From assembly GCF_014650175.1 (NCBI RefSeq), contig NZ_BMUL01000010.1:124001-188000 (forward strand): 64,000 bases of DNA. The letters run 5' to 3'. The notes beneath the pieces were generated by a model that worked only from the letters and a program-made list of their open reading frames with translations, did no database searches and was not told where the DNA came from. Numbering within the stretch: the first letter of the stretch is position 1; every line of letters starts with the position of its first letter. The DNA is from Streptomyces termitum (GTDB taxonomy: Bacteria > Actinomycetota > Actinomycetes > Streptomycetales > Streptomycetaceae). Below are positions 16,788-24,600 of the stretch, in pieces. Both the position numbers and the translations under genes were made by a program.

Positions 16788-17357
16788 TCAGCTGTGCCGG
16801 GTGGAGGGAGGACCCCGGGGGGTCCGGGGGTCGTACGGGACGTGGGGCGGCGCGCGCTCCCGGCGCGGGTCCCCCGCGACGCGCCCGCGCGCGGGCGCGT
16901 CGGCCGCGCTCCTGAGGACCGGGGGCGCGACGGGCGGTGCCGGGAACCGCACGGAGTGCTCGACGACGGCCGGCAGCTCCGCCGCCTCGGCGGCCCCGGC
17001 CTGAGGCACGGAGCCGAGGACGACGGCGCCCTCGGCCGCCGTGACCGGGGCCGGTCCGCCCGGAGCGGGGCCGGCCTCCGGGGCGGTGGCCGAGGCCCGG
17101 ACCGGGCCGGCCGCCGGGGTGCCGGGGACGGGTACGGGGACCTCCGCAGCGGAGGCCGTACGCGTGGGGGCTCCCGGGTCGCCGGAAGCGGGGCCGGTCA
17201 CCGGGGAGGCGGTGGCGGCGGGGATGGCCGGGGTGCCCGCCGCGAGGGCGGGGGCCGGGGTCATGAGGAAGGCGCACAGGGCGCAGAGCAGGGCCGGCAG
17301 GAGGCGGGCCAGGAGCGGGGCGGGCGCGGGGCGGCGCGGGCGCGTCGTGCGGTGCAC
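16788..17357 (-). CDS. Small secreted Pro/Ala-rich protein, unknown function
   Basis: This 189-residue protein starts at GTG 17357 with GGGGGTGAG upstream. The N-terminus is a long basic signal peptide ending ALCAFLMTPAPALA. The mature part is low complexity, rich in Ala, Pro, Gly and Val, with a short hydrophobic VVEHSVRFPAPPVAPP stretch. It is probably cotranscribed with the downstream secDF gene. No domain can be recognised. The composition could partly reflect GC-rich coding bias, but the signal peptide and ribosome-binding site support a real gene. Confidence 0.6.
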   Translation of the reverse strand: MHRTTRPRRPAPAPLLARLLPALLCALCAFLMTPAPALAAGTPAIPAATASPVTGPASGDPGAPTRTASAAEVPVPVPGTPAAGPVRASATAPEAGPAPGGPAPVTAAEGAVVLGSVPQAGAAEAAELPAVVEHSVRFPAPPVAPPVLRSAADAPARGRVAGDPRRERAPPHVPYDPRTPRGPPSTRHS

Positions 17358-17461
17358 CGCTCACCCCCGTCGTCCGGCGTGCCCTCCGTCGTGGCACCGC
17401 GTCGGCCCAGCGTAGACGGACGGCGGCGCGGGCGGGGCACCAGGTGGGCGGTGCGGCCGGC

Positions 17462-17480
17462 TGAGTACCGGGTGAGTACC
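17462..17480 (+). promoter_or_regulatory. Direct repeat TGAGTACC x2 (11-bp period)
   Basis: TGAGTACC occurs at 17462-17469 and 17473-17480, one helical turn apart, 86 nt upstream of the acyltransferase start. Tandem octamers with an 11-bp period are typical of response-regulator or SARP binding. The same octamer pair occurs at 42397-42425. Confidence 0.5.
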
Positions 17481-17565
17481 GGCGCCCATGCCGGAGCCGG
17501 GGGCTCCGGCCGACGATGTGCGGGCCGTCGTACCCGCTTTGCACCCAGCCCCGGAGGGCCCGCCC

Positions 17566-18330
17566 GTGCTCAGTCGTCTCGCCTCGCGTCTCGTCCCGTT
17601 CTTCGGGCGGCTGACCGTCACCGCCGATCCGGACGCCCGGATCGAGCCGGGCAGCATCATCGTCGTGAACCACACCTCGCTCGCCGATCCGGCGCTGGTC
17701 CTCGCCGCGCTGCGGCGGCGGCTCGCCGTCGAGCCGGTGCTGCTCGCGGCGGCCGGGCTGTGGCGGGTGCCGGGGCTGGGGGCGGCGCTGTCGCGGGACG
17801 GGTACGTGCCGGTGCACCGGAACACCGCGCACGCCTCGGCCGCCCTGGACGGGGCGGCGGTGGCGCTGGCCTCGGGGCGGCCGGTGATGCTCTACGCGGA
17901 GGGGCGGATCCCGCCGCGCCGGGAGGCGGCGGAGGCGCCGCCGCAGGAGTTCCGCACCGGTCTGGCGCGGCTGGCGCGGGCGACCGGCGCCCCGGTGGTG
18001 CCGGTCGGGCAGGCCGGGGCGCGCCGGATCACCTCGGGCGGGACGGTCAAGCAGCTGGCGGGGGTGCTGACGGCCCCGGTGCGGCGGCCGTGCCTGCACG
18101 TGCACATCGGGGCGCCGCTGCGGCTGCCGGACGACGTGCCTGCGGCGACGGCGCTGGCCCACGGGGCGGTGACGGAGGCGTGGCGGACGGCGGCCCGCGC
18201 CCTGGGCGAGCCGGCCGCCGGGCGGGCTCCCGGGGAGACGGACCCCGGGGAGGCCGCGTGCGGCCGGGCGGCGGCCGGGGTCAGGCGGTGGCCGGTGCGA
18301 GGCCGAGGTCACCGTCGGACGGAGGCGTGA
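17566..18330 (+). CDS. Lysophospholipid acyltransferase (PlsC family)
   Basis: This 254-residue protein would acylate a lysophospholipid such as 1-acylglycerol-3-phosphate. The catalytic NHTSLADP (H-x4-D form) lies near residue 30, a YVPVHRN motif near residue 85 and the substrate-binding YAEGRIPP near residue 110. The start GTG 17566 has GGAGG upstream; an ATG at 17488 is in frame but lies too close to the upstream repeats. The basic Arg-rich C-terminus overlaps the convergent hydrolase gene by 50 nt and is probably not conserved. Confidence 0.85.
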   Translation: MLSRLASRLVPFFGRLTVTADPDARIEPGSIIVVNHTSLADPALVLAALRRRLAVEPVLLAAAGLWRVPGLGAALSRDGYVPVHRNTAHASAALDGAAVALASGRPVMLYAEGRIPPRREAAEAPPQEFRTGLARLARATGAPVVPVGQAGARRITSGGTVKQLAGVLTAPVRRPCLHVHIGAPLRLPDDVPAATALAHGAVTEAWRTAARALGEPAAGRAPGETDPGEAACGRAAAGVRRWPVRGRGHRRTEA

Positions 18331-19372
18331 GGTAGCGGGCCACGTCGGCGTCGGTGACCTCGGCGAGGGTCGCCGGGGACCAGTGCGGGTCGCGGTCCTT
18401 GTCGACGACCTGGGCGCGGATGCCCTCGGGGAGGTCGTGGCCGGCGAGCGCGGCGCGGGAGGCCCGGTACTCCAGGTCGAGGACGGCCTCCAGGGTGGGG
18501 AGGGTCCGGGACCTGCGGAGGACGGCGAGGGTGGCCTTGAGGGCGGTCGGCGACTTGGCGAGGAGGGTGGTGGCGGTCTCCTTGGCGGCCGGGACGCCGG
18601 TGTCGAAGAGGCGGTCGACGATCTCCTCGACGGTGGGGGCCGTGTAGCAGGCGTCGATCCAGGCACGCTGCCCGGCGAGGACGCCGGGGTCGGCGGGGGC
18701 GGTGGCGTGCCGGGCGACGGCCTCGTCGGCGGGGAGCCGGGCGAGGTCCGCGACGAGGGCGTCGAGCGCGGCGGCGGGCACGTGGTGGTCGGCGAGGCCG
18801 GTGAGGAGGGCGTCGGCGGCGCCGACCTGCCCGCCGGTGAGGGCGAGGTGGGTGCCGAGTTCGCCGGGGGCGCGGCCGAGGAGCCGGGTGCCGCCGACGT
18901 CGGGGACGAGGCCGATGCCGGTCTCGGGCATGGCGATCCGGGAGCGGTCGGTGACGACGCGGACGGAGCCGTGGGCGGAGACCCCGACGCCGCCGCCCAT
19001 GACGATGCCGTCCATGAGGGCGACGTACGGCTTGGGGTAGCGGGCGATCCGGGCGTTCAGCCGGTACTCGTCGCGCCAGAAGGCGGGGGTGGCGGTGCCG
19101 CCGGCGAGGGCGTCCGCGTGGATGGCGCGGATGTCGCCGCCCGCGCACAGGCCCCGCTCGCCCGCGCCGCGCAGGACGACGGTGGTGACGGCCGGGTCGT
19201 GCTCCCAGGCGGTGAGGGCGGCGTCGAGGGCCAGGACCATGGGGTGGGTGAGGGCGTTGATGGCCCGGGGCCGGTCGAGGGTGAGGATTCCGGCCCGGCC
19301 CTCGGTGCGGCGCAGGACGTCCGCGCCGGGGACGACGGGGGCGGCGGGGTTCTCGGCGGGCACGGCGATCAC
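18281..19372 (-). CDS. 3-hydroxyisobutyryl-CoA hydrolase (enoyl-CoA hydratase family)
   Basis: This 363-residue crotonase-fold protein has LTLDRPRAINALTHPMV near the N-terminus, the oxyanion-hole stretch GLCAGGDIRAIH and GIVMGGGVGVSAHGS, and MPETGIGLVPDVGG, which carries the HIBCH-type Glu and Asp. Its length and C-terminal helical extension separate it from simple hydratases. It would release 3-hydroxyisobutyrate from its CoA ester in valine degradation. I chose GTG 19372 because GGAAGGA lies directly before it; ATG 19390 would place that site inside the gene. Confidence 0.85.
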   Translation of the reverse strand: MIAVPAENPAAPVVPGADVLRRTEGRAGILTLDRPRAINALTHPMVLALDAALTAWEHDPAVTTVVLRGAGERGLCAGGDIRAIHADALAGGTATPAFWRDEYRLNARIARYPKPYVALMDGIVMGGGVGVSAHGSVRVVTDRSRIAMPETGIGLVPDVGGTRLLGRAPGELGTHLALTGGQVGAADALLTGLADHHVPAAALDALVADLARLPADEAVARHATAPADPGVLAGQRAWIDACYTAPTVEEIVDRLFDTGVPAAKETATTLLAKSPTALKATLAVLRRSRTLPTLEAVLDLEYRASRAALAGHDLPEGIRAQVVDKDRDPHWSPATLAEVTDADVARYLTPPSDGDLGLAPATA

Positions 19373-19525
19373 TCGGTCCTTCCGGGGCACGGCACGGTGT
19401 CGCCGCCCACGCTACCCGGCGGGCCGGGGCCGTCCGGGGGCGGTGCGGGCGGGCGTCGGCGGGCGGGCGGGGCCGGGCGGTCCTAGCGTGGAGACGGGGG
19501 CCGGGCGGAGACAGGGAGCGCGGAG

Positions 19526-19711
19526 ATGAGCGGCGCCGTCGACAGGGCCAGGGGCAGGCTGAAGGAGTTCGCCGGGAAGCCGGGCGGCGACGAGAGACCG
19601 GAGTCCGAGGGCCGGACCGACCGGGTGCGGGCCGAGGTCCGCGAGAAGGCGCGGGAGCCGCGCCGGCGGGCCGGGGGCGTCCGGGACCCGTTCCGGCGGT
19701 CCCGCTCCTGA
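19526..19711 (+). CDS. Small CsbD-like stress protein
   Basis: This 61-residue hydrophilic protein starts at ATG 19526 after GGGAGCGCGGAG. The segment AVDRARGRLKEFAGKPGGDERPESEGRTDRV follows the CsbD pattern (K-G-x-x-KE-x-x-GK-x-x-GD...EG-x-x-D). The C-terminus is Arg-rich. CsbD-like proteins are general stress proteins of unknown mechanism. It is followed 34 nt later by a GAP-family membrane protein on the same strand. Confidence 0.65.
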   Translation: MSGAVDRARGRLKEFAGKPGGDERPESEGRTDRVRAEVREKAREPRRRAGGVRDPFRRSRS

Positions 19712-19745
19712 GGGCCGGGGCCGTACCGGACGGAAGGGTGCCGCG

Positions 19746-20402
19746 ATGGTGCTCGATCTGCTGCTGATCGGTCTGGCGATCACCCTCTTCCCGCTGCCGG
19801 TGATGGCCTTCGTGCTGGTGGTGTCCTCGCCGGGCGGGGTGCGCAAGGGCGCGGCGTTCATCGCCGCGTGGGTGGCGTGCCTGGTGGGTGTGGTCACGGC
19901 GGTGGTCCTGCTGACCGGCGGGCGGCCGCCCGCGCCCCGCTCCCCGCCGTCCGTGGCGGCGCTGGTGGCCACGCTGGTCTTCGGGGTGGGGCTGGTGGTG
20001 TACGGGGAGCGGCGGCGGCGCCGGGTCGGGGGCGGCACGGCGGTGGACGCGGTCCGGGCGGCCGCGGCGGCGGAGGGGAAGGGCACCTCCGCCTGGTCGG
20101 CGGCGGCCCTCGGGGTGCTCCTCCAGCCGTGGGGGATGGTCGGCGCGGCGGCGGCGACCGTGGTGCGGGCCGATCTGTCCCACGCGGTGTCGTTCCTGGT
20201 GCTGGGCCTCTTCTGTCTGCTGGCCACGTCGTCGCTGCTGGTGATGGAGCTGGGGATGGTGGGGGCGCCGGAGCGGACCGGGCGGATCCTGCGGGGGCTG
20301 CGGGGGTGGCTGCTGCGGCACAAGGAGCCGGCGGTGATCGGCCTGTGCGTGGTGCTGGGGGTCTGGCTGATCGGGCGGAGCGTCGCGCAGCTCGCGGGCT
20401 GA
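19746..20402 (+). CDS. GAP-family six-helix membrane protein
   Basis: This 218-residue protein starts at ATG 19746 after GGAAGGG. About six hydrophobic segments include FPLPVMAFVLVVSSPGGVRKGAAFIAAWVA, which is typical of the GAP/Sap family of small LysE-like membrane proteins. A cytoplasmic Arg-rich loop (GERRRRRVGGG) lies in the middle. GAP-family members in mycobacteria have been linked to glycopeptidolipid transport; the substrate here is unknown. Confidence 0.75.
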   Translation: MVLDLLLIGLAITLFPLPVMAFVLVVSSPGGVRKGAAFIAAWVACLVGVVTAVVLLTGGRPPAPRSPPSVAALVATLVFGVGLVVYGERRRRRVGGGTAVDAVRAAAAAEGKGTSAWSAAALGVLLQPWGMVGAAAATVVRADLSHAVSFLVLGLFCLLATSSLLVMELGMVGAPERTGRILRGLRGWLLRHKEPAVIGLCVVLGVWLIGRSVAQLAG

Positions 20403-20445
20403 CGGGCCGGTTCGGGGCCGGGTCAGGGGGTGGGGCCGTCGAGGC

Positions 20446-20586
20446 GGCGGGACCGAGGAGGGCGCCGCAGTCGGTGAAGACGAGGGCGGAGGAGACGGGG
20501 GTGGCGGAGAGGCGGCGCGACCCGAGGGCGTAGACCGCCGTCACGCCCGCGACGGCCAGGACCGCGCCCGCGCCCGCGCCGCTCAT
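20446..20586 (-). pseudogene. N-terminal remnant of a cation/proton antiporter
   Basis: ATG 20586 has a good ribosome-binding site (GGGAGG). The first 47 codons read as the start of a NhaP/CPA1-type antiporter: a hydrophobic helix, then VYALGSRRLSATPVSSALVF and a GALLGP motif matching the usual GLLLGP. After about codon 47 the similarity stops, and the frame continues as Pro/Arg-rich sequence antisense to the GAP gene. The rest of the antiporter (about 400 residues) is missing, so this looks like a deletion remnant that kept its start signals. Confidence 0.55.
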
Positions 20587-20819
20587 GGCACCGCCTCCCG
20601 GGACCGTCCGGCGGACGGCGCCGCCGGGCGGGAGTGAAGGTCAGGATGGACGTGGCGGATCCGGAGGGGACGGGAAGGACTCACCCGCTTCTCGCGGATC
20701 CTGATTGCACGGTGCGCGGCCGGTGAGGGCCGCTGCTCCGTGTCCTCACACGGAGTCCTTCCCGTCGTCTCCATGGAACCACCCCGGGGCGCCGCCCGCA
20801 GCGCGGGCGGCGGCGGGGG
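20587..20819. other. Intergenic stretch, no gene seen
   Basis: This 233-nt stretch lies between the antiporter remnant and a GNAT gene. A GCCGCCCGC...GCGGGCGGC hairpin near 20793-20813 lies just downstream of the GNAT stop codon and could be its terminator. Short open frames here lack convincing starts. Confidence 0.4.
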
Positions 20820-21503
20820 TCAGGCGGGGAGCAGGTCCTGGAGGACCCGGCCCCGCCGGGGAGTGCTCAGGCGCAGTTCGATGATGTCCCGGACGGTGGG
20901 CCACTCCTCGTCGAGAACCGAGTAGAAGGCCGTGTCCCGGACGGCGCCGTCGAGGCCGCGCGAGTGGGCGCGGCGGATGCCCTCGCAGGTGGCGCCGAGG
21001 CGTTCGATGGCCACGCGGGAGCGGGTGTTGCGGGCGTCGGCGCGGAGGGTGATCCGGCGGACGCCCCAGGTTTCGAAGGCGTGGCGGAGCATGAGCAGCT
21101 TCGCCTCGGTGTTGATGCCGGTGCCCCGGGCGTCGCCCGCGATCCAGGTGTTCCCGATCTCGGCGGCGTCGGGGACCGCGGTGAGCGGATCCCCGTGGGG
21201 GCGGCCGGGAACCGGCGGCCAGACCAGGGGCCCACGCCAGTAGTCGAGTTCGAGGAAGCGTGTGGAGCCGATCACCCGTTCGTCGGCGGTACTGACGAGG
21301 GCGAAGGGCAGACAGCGCCCGGCGGCCTGATCGGCCAGGGCGCGGGCGATGTAGTCCAGCGCGGATTCCAGGCCGTCGGGCACCGGAGTGAAGGCATAGG
21401 CCGATCGGTCCGCCTCGCCGGCCCGCGCGAGGGCTTCGGCGTGCCGCATCGCCAGCGGCTCCAGGCGCACGGAGCGCCCGGTCAGGAGAACAGGTACTGG
21501 CAC
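20820..21503 (-). CDS. GNAT acetyltransferase (RimJ/RimL type)
   Basis: This 227-residue cytoplasmic protein has the Acetyltransf_3 layout: LTGRSVRLEPLAMRHAEAL at the start, IGSTRFLELDYW in the core, EIGNTWIAGDARGTGINTEAKLLMLRHAFE as motif A with the acetyl-CoA pyrophosphate loop, then LRADARNTRSRVAIERLGATCEG. The closest functional class acetylates protein N-termini or small amines; the substrate is unknown. It starts at GTG 21503, where the first codons and upstream region are noticeably less GC-rich than the window. Confidence 0.85.
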   Translation of the reverse strand: MPVPVLLTGRSVRLEPLAMRHAEALARAGEADRSAYAFTPVPDGLESALDYIARALADQAAGRCLPFALVSTADERVIGSTRFLELDYWRGPLVWPPVPGRPHGDPLTAVPDAAEIGNTWIAGDARGTGINTEAKLLMLRHAFETWGVRRITLRADARNTRSRVAIERLGATCEGIRRAHSRGLDGAVRDTAFYSVLDEEWPTVRDIIELRLSTPRRGRVLQDLLPA

Positions 21504-21654
21504 GGAACCTCGGGTCTTTCACGGGCAGGGGGTACTTCCGGCACGGGTGGTGCCGAGAAGTAAGGGGGAAGGTTCCCGCCTGGCTGCCGATCGTGTCGAA
21601 AGACGCCTGTTGAGCAGGCAAAACGGTTCGTCGCCAGGTGCGAGGAGGAACAGT

Positions 21655-21675
21655 ATGCAGCCACAACAGCCCTGA
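21655..21675 (+). other. Micro-ORF with a strong ribosome-binding site
   Basis: ATG 21655 opens a six-codon frame (MQPQQP, then TGA) directly behind a near-perfect AGGAGGA Shine-Dalgarno (21643-21649). It lies in the otherwise empty, lower-GC 297-nt gap 21504-21800. It could be a leader peptide or the surviving start of a lost gene; no downstream plus-strand gene follows before 22689. Confidence 0.3.
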
Positions 21676-21800
21676 GAACAGAACCTCAGGAAAACCCGGA
21701 TCCACGCGCGGATGAAGCCTGCCGCGAGGGGCCCGACGGCGGTCTCAAGGGGCGGACGTGGTCGCCCGCCCCTCGGACTGCCCGCGAACGGCCCGCGGGC

Positions 21801-22502
21801 TCAGACGCAGGTCGGGTGCCCCCACCCCTCCGCGTTCTTGGCGATGGTCTCCCCCTTGTCATAGGCACGCCCACAGCGGCAGCGGCCGGGAAACTTCGCC
21901 TTCAGGGTGCCGCCGGACGGGCGACCGCGACGGGCCCCGGAACCGGCGGCGCCGCCCGCCGCCGAGGAGCGCGCCCGGGAGGCCCGGGGCGCGGCGGAGC
22001 GGGCGGCGGCGGGTTCCGGGTCGGGGAGGGCGGATCCGGCGTCCGAGCCCAGCGGCTCCTGGGTGCGGGCGCTGTGGCTGGCGGCCCGGTCGGCGGCGTC
22101 GTTGAGGGGGTCGCCGTCCACCTGGTGCGCCGGGGTGTAGACGAAGTCGATCTCCCGGCCGGTGAGCAGGGCGTCGATGCGGACCACCAGGTCCTTGTTG
22201 GCGACGGGGGTGCCGGCCGCCGTCTTCCAGCCCTTGCGGCGCCAGCCGGGCAGCCAGGTGGTGACGGCCTTCATGGCGTACTGGGAGTCCATCCGGATCT
22301 CCGCCGGCACCCCCGGATCGAGGGTCTCCAGGAGTCTCTCCAGAGCCGTGAGTTCGGCCACGTTGTTGGTCGCGCGGCCGAGCGGGCCGGCTTCCCAGCG
22401 CGCGACCGCGCCGTCGGTCCCGCCGATGACCCAGGCCCATGCCGCCGGACCGGGATTTCCCTTGGACGCGCCGTCGCACGCCGCGATGATCTTCTCCACC
22501 AT
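21801..22502 (-). CDS. Ribonuclease H family protein with C-terminal extension
   Basis: This 233-residue protein has a complete RNase HI domain in residues 1 to 150. The catalytic acidic residues are D10 (AACDGASKGNPGP), E50 (NNVAELTALE), D72 (RMDSQYAMKAV) and D138 (LNDAADRAA), with the helper His126 in the loop. It would cut RNA in RNA/DNA hybrids. An Ala/Arg/Pro linker follows, then a small C-terminal module (PGRCRCGRAYDKGETIAKNAEGWGHPTC) with three Cys and a His that could bind zinc. ATG 22502 is the likely start; GTG 22499 is the alternative. Confidence 0.88.
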   Translation of the reverse strand: MVEKIIAACDGASKGNPGPAAWAWVIGGTDGAVARWEAGPLGRATNNVAELTALERLLETLDPGVPAEIRMDSQYAMKAVTTWLPGWRRKGWKTAAGTPVANKDLVVRIDALLTGREIDFVYTPAHQVDGDPLNDAADRAASHSARTQEPLGSDAGSALPDPEPAAARSAAPRASRARSSAAGGAAGSGARRGRPSGGTLKAKFPGRCRCGRAYDKGETIAKNAEGWGHPTCV

Positions 22503-22688
22503 CCTTCGATCCTGACACGGGGAGGGGTGTGCTCCGGCCCCTCCGGGGGGCGGCGCGGGGACCGGGAGCGGGTCCCCCGGCCGGGTGGCGGCGGGCTCCC
22601 CGCGCCACCGGCTGTCGGTGCCGCCCCGTAGACTCGCCGTCTGCCCGCCGGTGACGGCACCGACCAGCTGACAGGAAGCGACGACCCC

Positions 22689-23144
22689 ATGAACCACGCG
22701 GACGGCACCGCACCGATCTACGCCCAGCTCATACAAGAGCGGGGGGACGTGCCCGGTGACGTGCGCCAGACGGCGGAGGAGGTGCTGCGGGACCTGAGCC
22801 GGTACATCAAGGCGCCCGCGCCCGCGCCGCAGCAGCCGATGGGCATGGCGGGAATGCCCGGGATGCCCGGCCAGCCGGGGATGGGCCAGCCCCCGATGGG
22901 TCAGCCGGGTCCGCAGGGCCAGGGCATGCCCGGTCAGCCGGGGATGCCGGGCCAGCCCGGGACACAGGGTCGGCCGGGGATGCCGGGCCAGGGGCTGCCG
23001 GGGGTGCCCGGCCAGCCGATGGCGGGCCAGCCGGGGATGGCGGGTCCCCCCGCCCTGCCGGGCCCGCAGGGGTCCGTCCCGGGCCAGGGCGGTCCGGGCG
23101 GCCACGCCGGCATCGTGGCGATGCGCTCGCTCCCGCAGGGCTGA
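22689..23144 (+). CDS. Collagen-like Gly-Pro-Met-Gln repeat protein
   Basis: This 151-residue protein starts at ATG 22689 after GGAAG. Residues 1 to 45 form a helical, charged domain (PIYAQLIQERGDVPGDVRQ, then AEEVLRDLSRYIK). From residue 50 on, the chain is built of Gly-x-x steps rich in Pro, Met and Gln (GMPGMPGQPG-like units), partly with collagen-type Gly-X-Y periodicity. There is no signal peptide. The helical domain resembles the start of small conserved Streptomyces proteins, and the repeats may vary in number. Function unknown. Confidence 0.7.
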   Translation: MNHADGTAPIYAQLIQERGDVPGDVRQTAEEVLRDLSRYIKAPAPAPQQPMGMAGMPGMPGQPGMGQPPMGQPGPQGQGMPGQPGMPGQPGTQGRPGMPGQGLPGVPGQPMAGQPGMAGPPALPGPQGSVPGQGGPGGHAGIVAMRSLPQG

Positions 23145-23340
23145 CGGACCCGCCCCACGACCTTCCCCGGCCCCTCGTACCGCCGCTCCGGCCCGACCCG
23201 CGCCGCCGCCCCGGTCCGTACCTCCGTCCCGGCGCCCCGTCGCCTCCGGGTCATCCGATCGGCCGACCCCAGGGTCCGCCGGAGGGACGGGGGGCCGTAG
23301 CCGCCCGGGCGAGGGCGGCAGGGGTCTCCGGGCCGGAGGA

Positions 23341-23396
23341 TCGGGTACGGGAGGGGCCGGGTTCCGCTCGGCGTCCTCCTCACGTCCCGTACCCGA
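23341..23396 (+). promoter_or_regulatory. 5' UTR hairpin abutting the Shine-Dalgarno of the YncE-like gene
   Basis: Arms 23341-23352 (TCGGGTACGGGA) and 23385-23396 are perfectly complementary over 12 bp, with a 32-nt loop. The right arm ends at the GAGGAG ribosome-binding site of the gene starting at 23407, so folding could affect translation. Confidence 0.5.
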
Positions 23397-23406
23397 GGAG
23401 CCCGAG

Positions 23407-24576
23407 ATGACGAAGATCCGCCGACCCTCCCGCACCGCCCGCGTCCTGCTGCCCGCCGCGGTCGCCGGAGCGCTGCTCTCGGGATGCGCCCAGGCGGACC
23501 CGGCGCCCGCCGCCCCGACCGCCGGCGGCACCCCGCCGGCCGCGCCCTCCGCCGCCATGACCGTCACGCCGACCCCGGCCGCGCCCGTGAAGACCGTCAC
23601 CGGGCCCGCGGCGGGCACGCTGCTCGTCACCGACTTCGGCTCCGACACCGTCACCTTCGTCGACCCGGCGCGCGGGGCCACCGGCTCCGTGCGGGTGGGC
23701 ACCGCGCCGTACGGGCTGGCGCTCGGGAAGGACGGGCGGGCCTGGGTGGCCACCGCCGAGGGCGTGGCCGTCGTCGACACCGCCGCCCGCACGCGCCTCG
23801 CCCTCGTCCCGTACCGCACCGACACCGGGCCGGTCACCACCGGCGAGTACCGGGGCGGCGGCATGGGCATCGCGCTCTCCCCGGACGGCGAGCGGGTGTA
23901 CGTGGGTGTGAACGTGCCCGGCGGGAACGGCACCGTGGAGGTGATCGACACCGCCTCCGCGAAGGTCGTGGAGGCGGTCGGCGTGGGCCGCCGGCCCTTC
24001 GACGTGGACGTGAGCCGGGACGGGTCGCAGGTGTACGCGACCGACCACGACTCCTTCGACGTGACCGTCGTCGACGCGGGCTCCCTCGCCACCCGGCGCA
24101 TCGAGGTCGCCCCGTACGGCACCGAGGGCGGGCTCGGTTCCTGGCTGAAGCCGCACTACACGGCCGTGCGCCCGTCGGACGGCAGGCTGCTGCTGCCCTT
24201 CGAGGGCGAGCGGCTGGCCGTGGTGGACCCGGCCACCGGGCGGGTGGAGATCGAGGAGATGACGGCGAACACCCACCAGCACGGGGCGGCCGTGACCCCG
24301 GACGGGACGCTCTTCGCGGTCGGCACCGGGCCGGTCCAGAGCGGGGACCGGGGGCCGTCGCTGACCGTCCGCTCCCCCGAGGGCTTCGAGCGGGTCTACC
24401 CGCTGGAGGGGCCGCACGAGGACGTGGCCGTGTCGAAGGACGGCCGGACCGCCTATGTGACGGGCGGCTTCACCCGGGACGGGTACTGGGACGGCATCAG
24501 CGTGGTGGACCTCGCCTCGGGGAAGGTCGAGCGCCTCGCGGCCGGCTCCCGGCCGCTCGGCGTCGTCGTCTTCTGA
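23407..24576 (+). CDS. YncE-like beta-propeller lipoprotein
   Basis: This 389-residue protein has a lipoprotein signal ending in LLSGC (Cys27) and an Ala/Pro/Thr linker. It then has repeated beta-propeller blades, visible as recurring patterns such as LLVTDFGSDTVTFVDPARG, GIALSPDGERVYVGVN, DVDVSRDGSQVYATDHDS and DVAVSKDGRTAYVTGG. Proteins of this YVTN/YncE family sit on the outside of the membrane and may bind nucleic acid, metal-carrying partners or other proteins. Its ligand is unknown. It is convergent with an FMN reductase, 24 nt away. Confidence 0.85.
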   Translation: MTKIRRPSRTARVLLPAAVAGALLSGCAQADPAPAAPTAGGTPPAAPSAAMTVTPTPAAPVKTVTGPAAGTLLVTDFGSDTVTFVDPARGATGSVRVGTAPYGLALGKDGRAWVATAEGVAVVDTAARTRLALVPYRTDTGPVTTGEYRGGGMGIALSPDGERVYVGVNVPGGNGTVEVIDTASAKVVEAVGVGRRPFDVDVSRDGSQVYATDHDSFDVTVVDAGSLATRRIEVAPYGTEGGLGSWLKPHYTAVRPSDGRLLLPFEGERLAVVDPATGRVEIEEMTANTHQHGAAVTPDGTLFAVGTGPVQSGDRGPSLTVRSPEGFERVYPLEGPHEDVAVSKDGRTAYVTGGFTRDGYWDGISVVDLASGKVERLAAGSRPLGVVVF

Positions 24577-24600
24577 GCACGAGGAGACAGGTCCGCGCGG

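Noticed and set aside
14310..18335. Plus-strand frame of 1341 codons opposite SecDF
   Set aside because: It has a low-complexity Gly/Asp/Arg composition, while the opposite strand encodes a complete SecDF with all motifs.
20583..20774. Minus-strand 63-codon frame upstream of the antiporter remnant
   Set aside because: It has no ribosome-binding site, and its sequence is basic and unordered. It overlaps the remnant's start signals.
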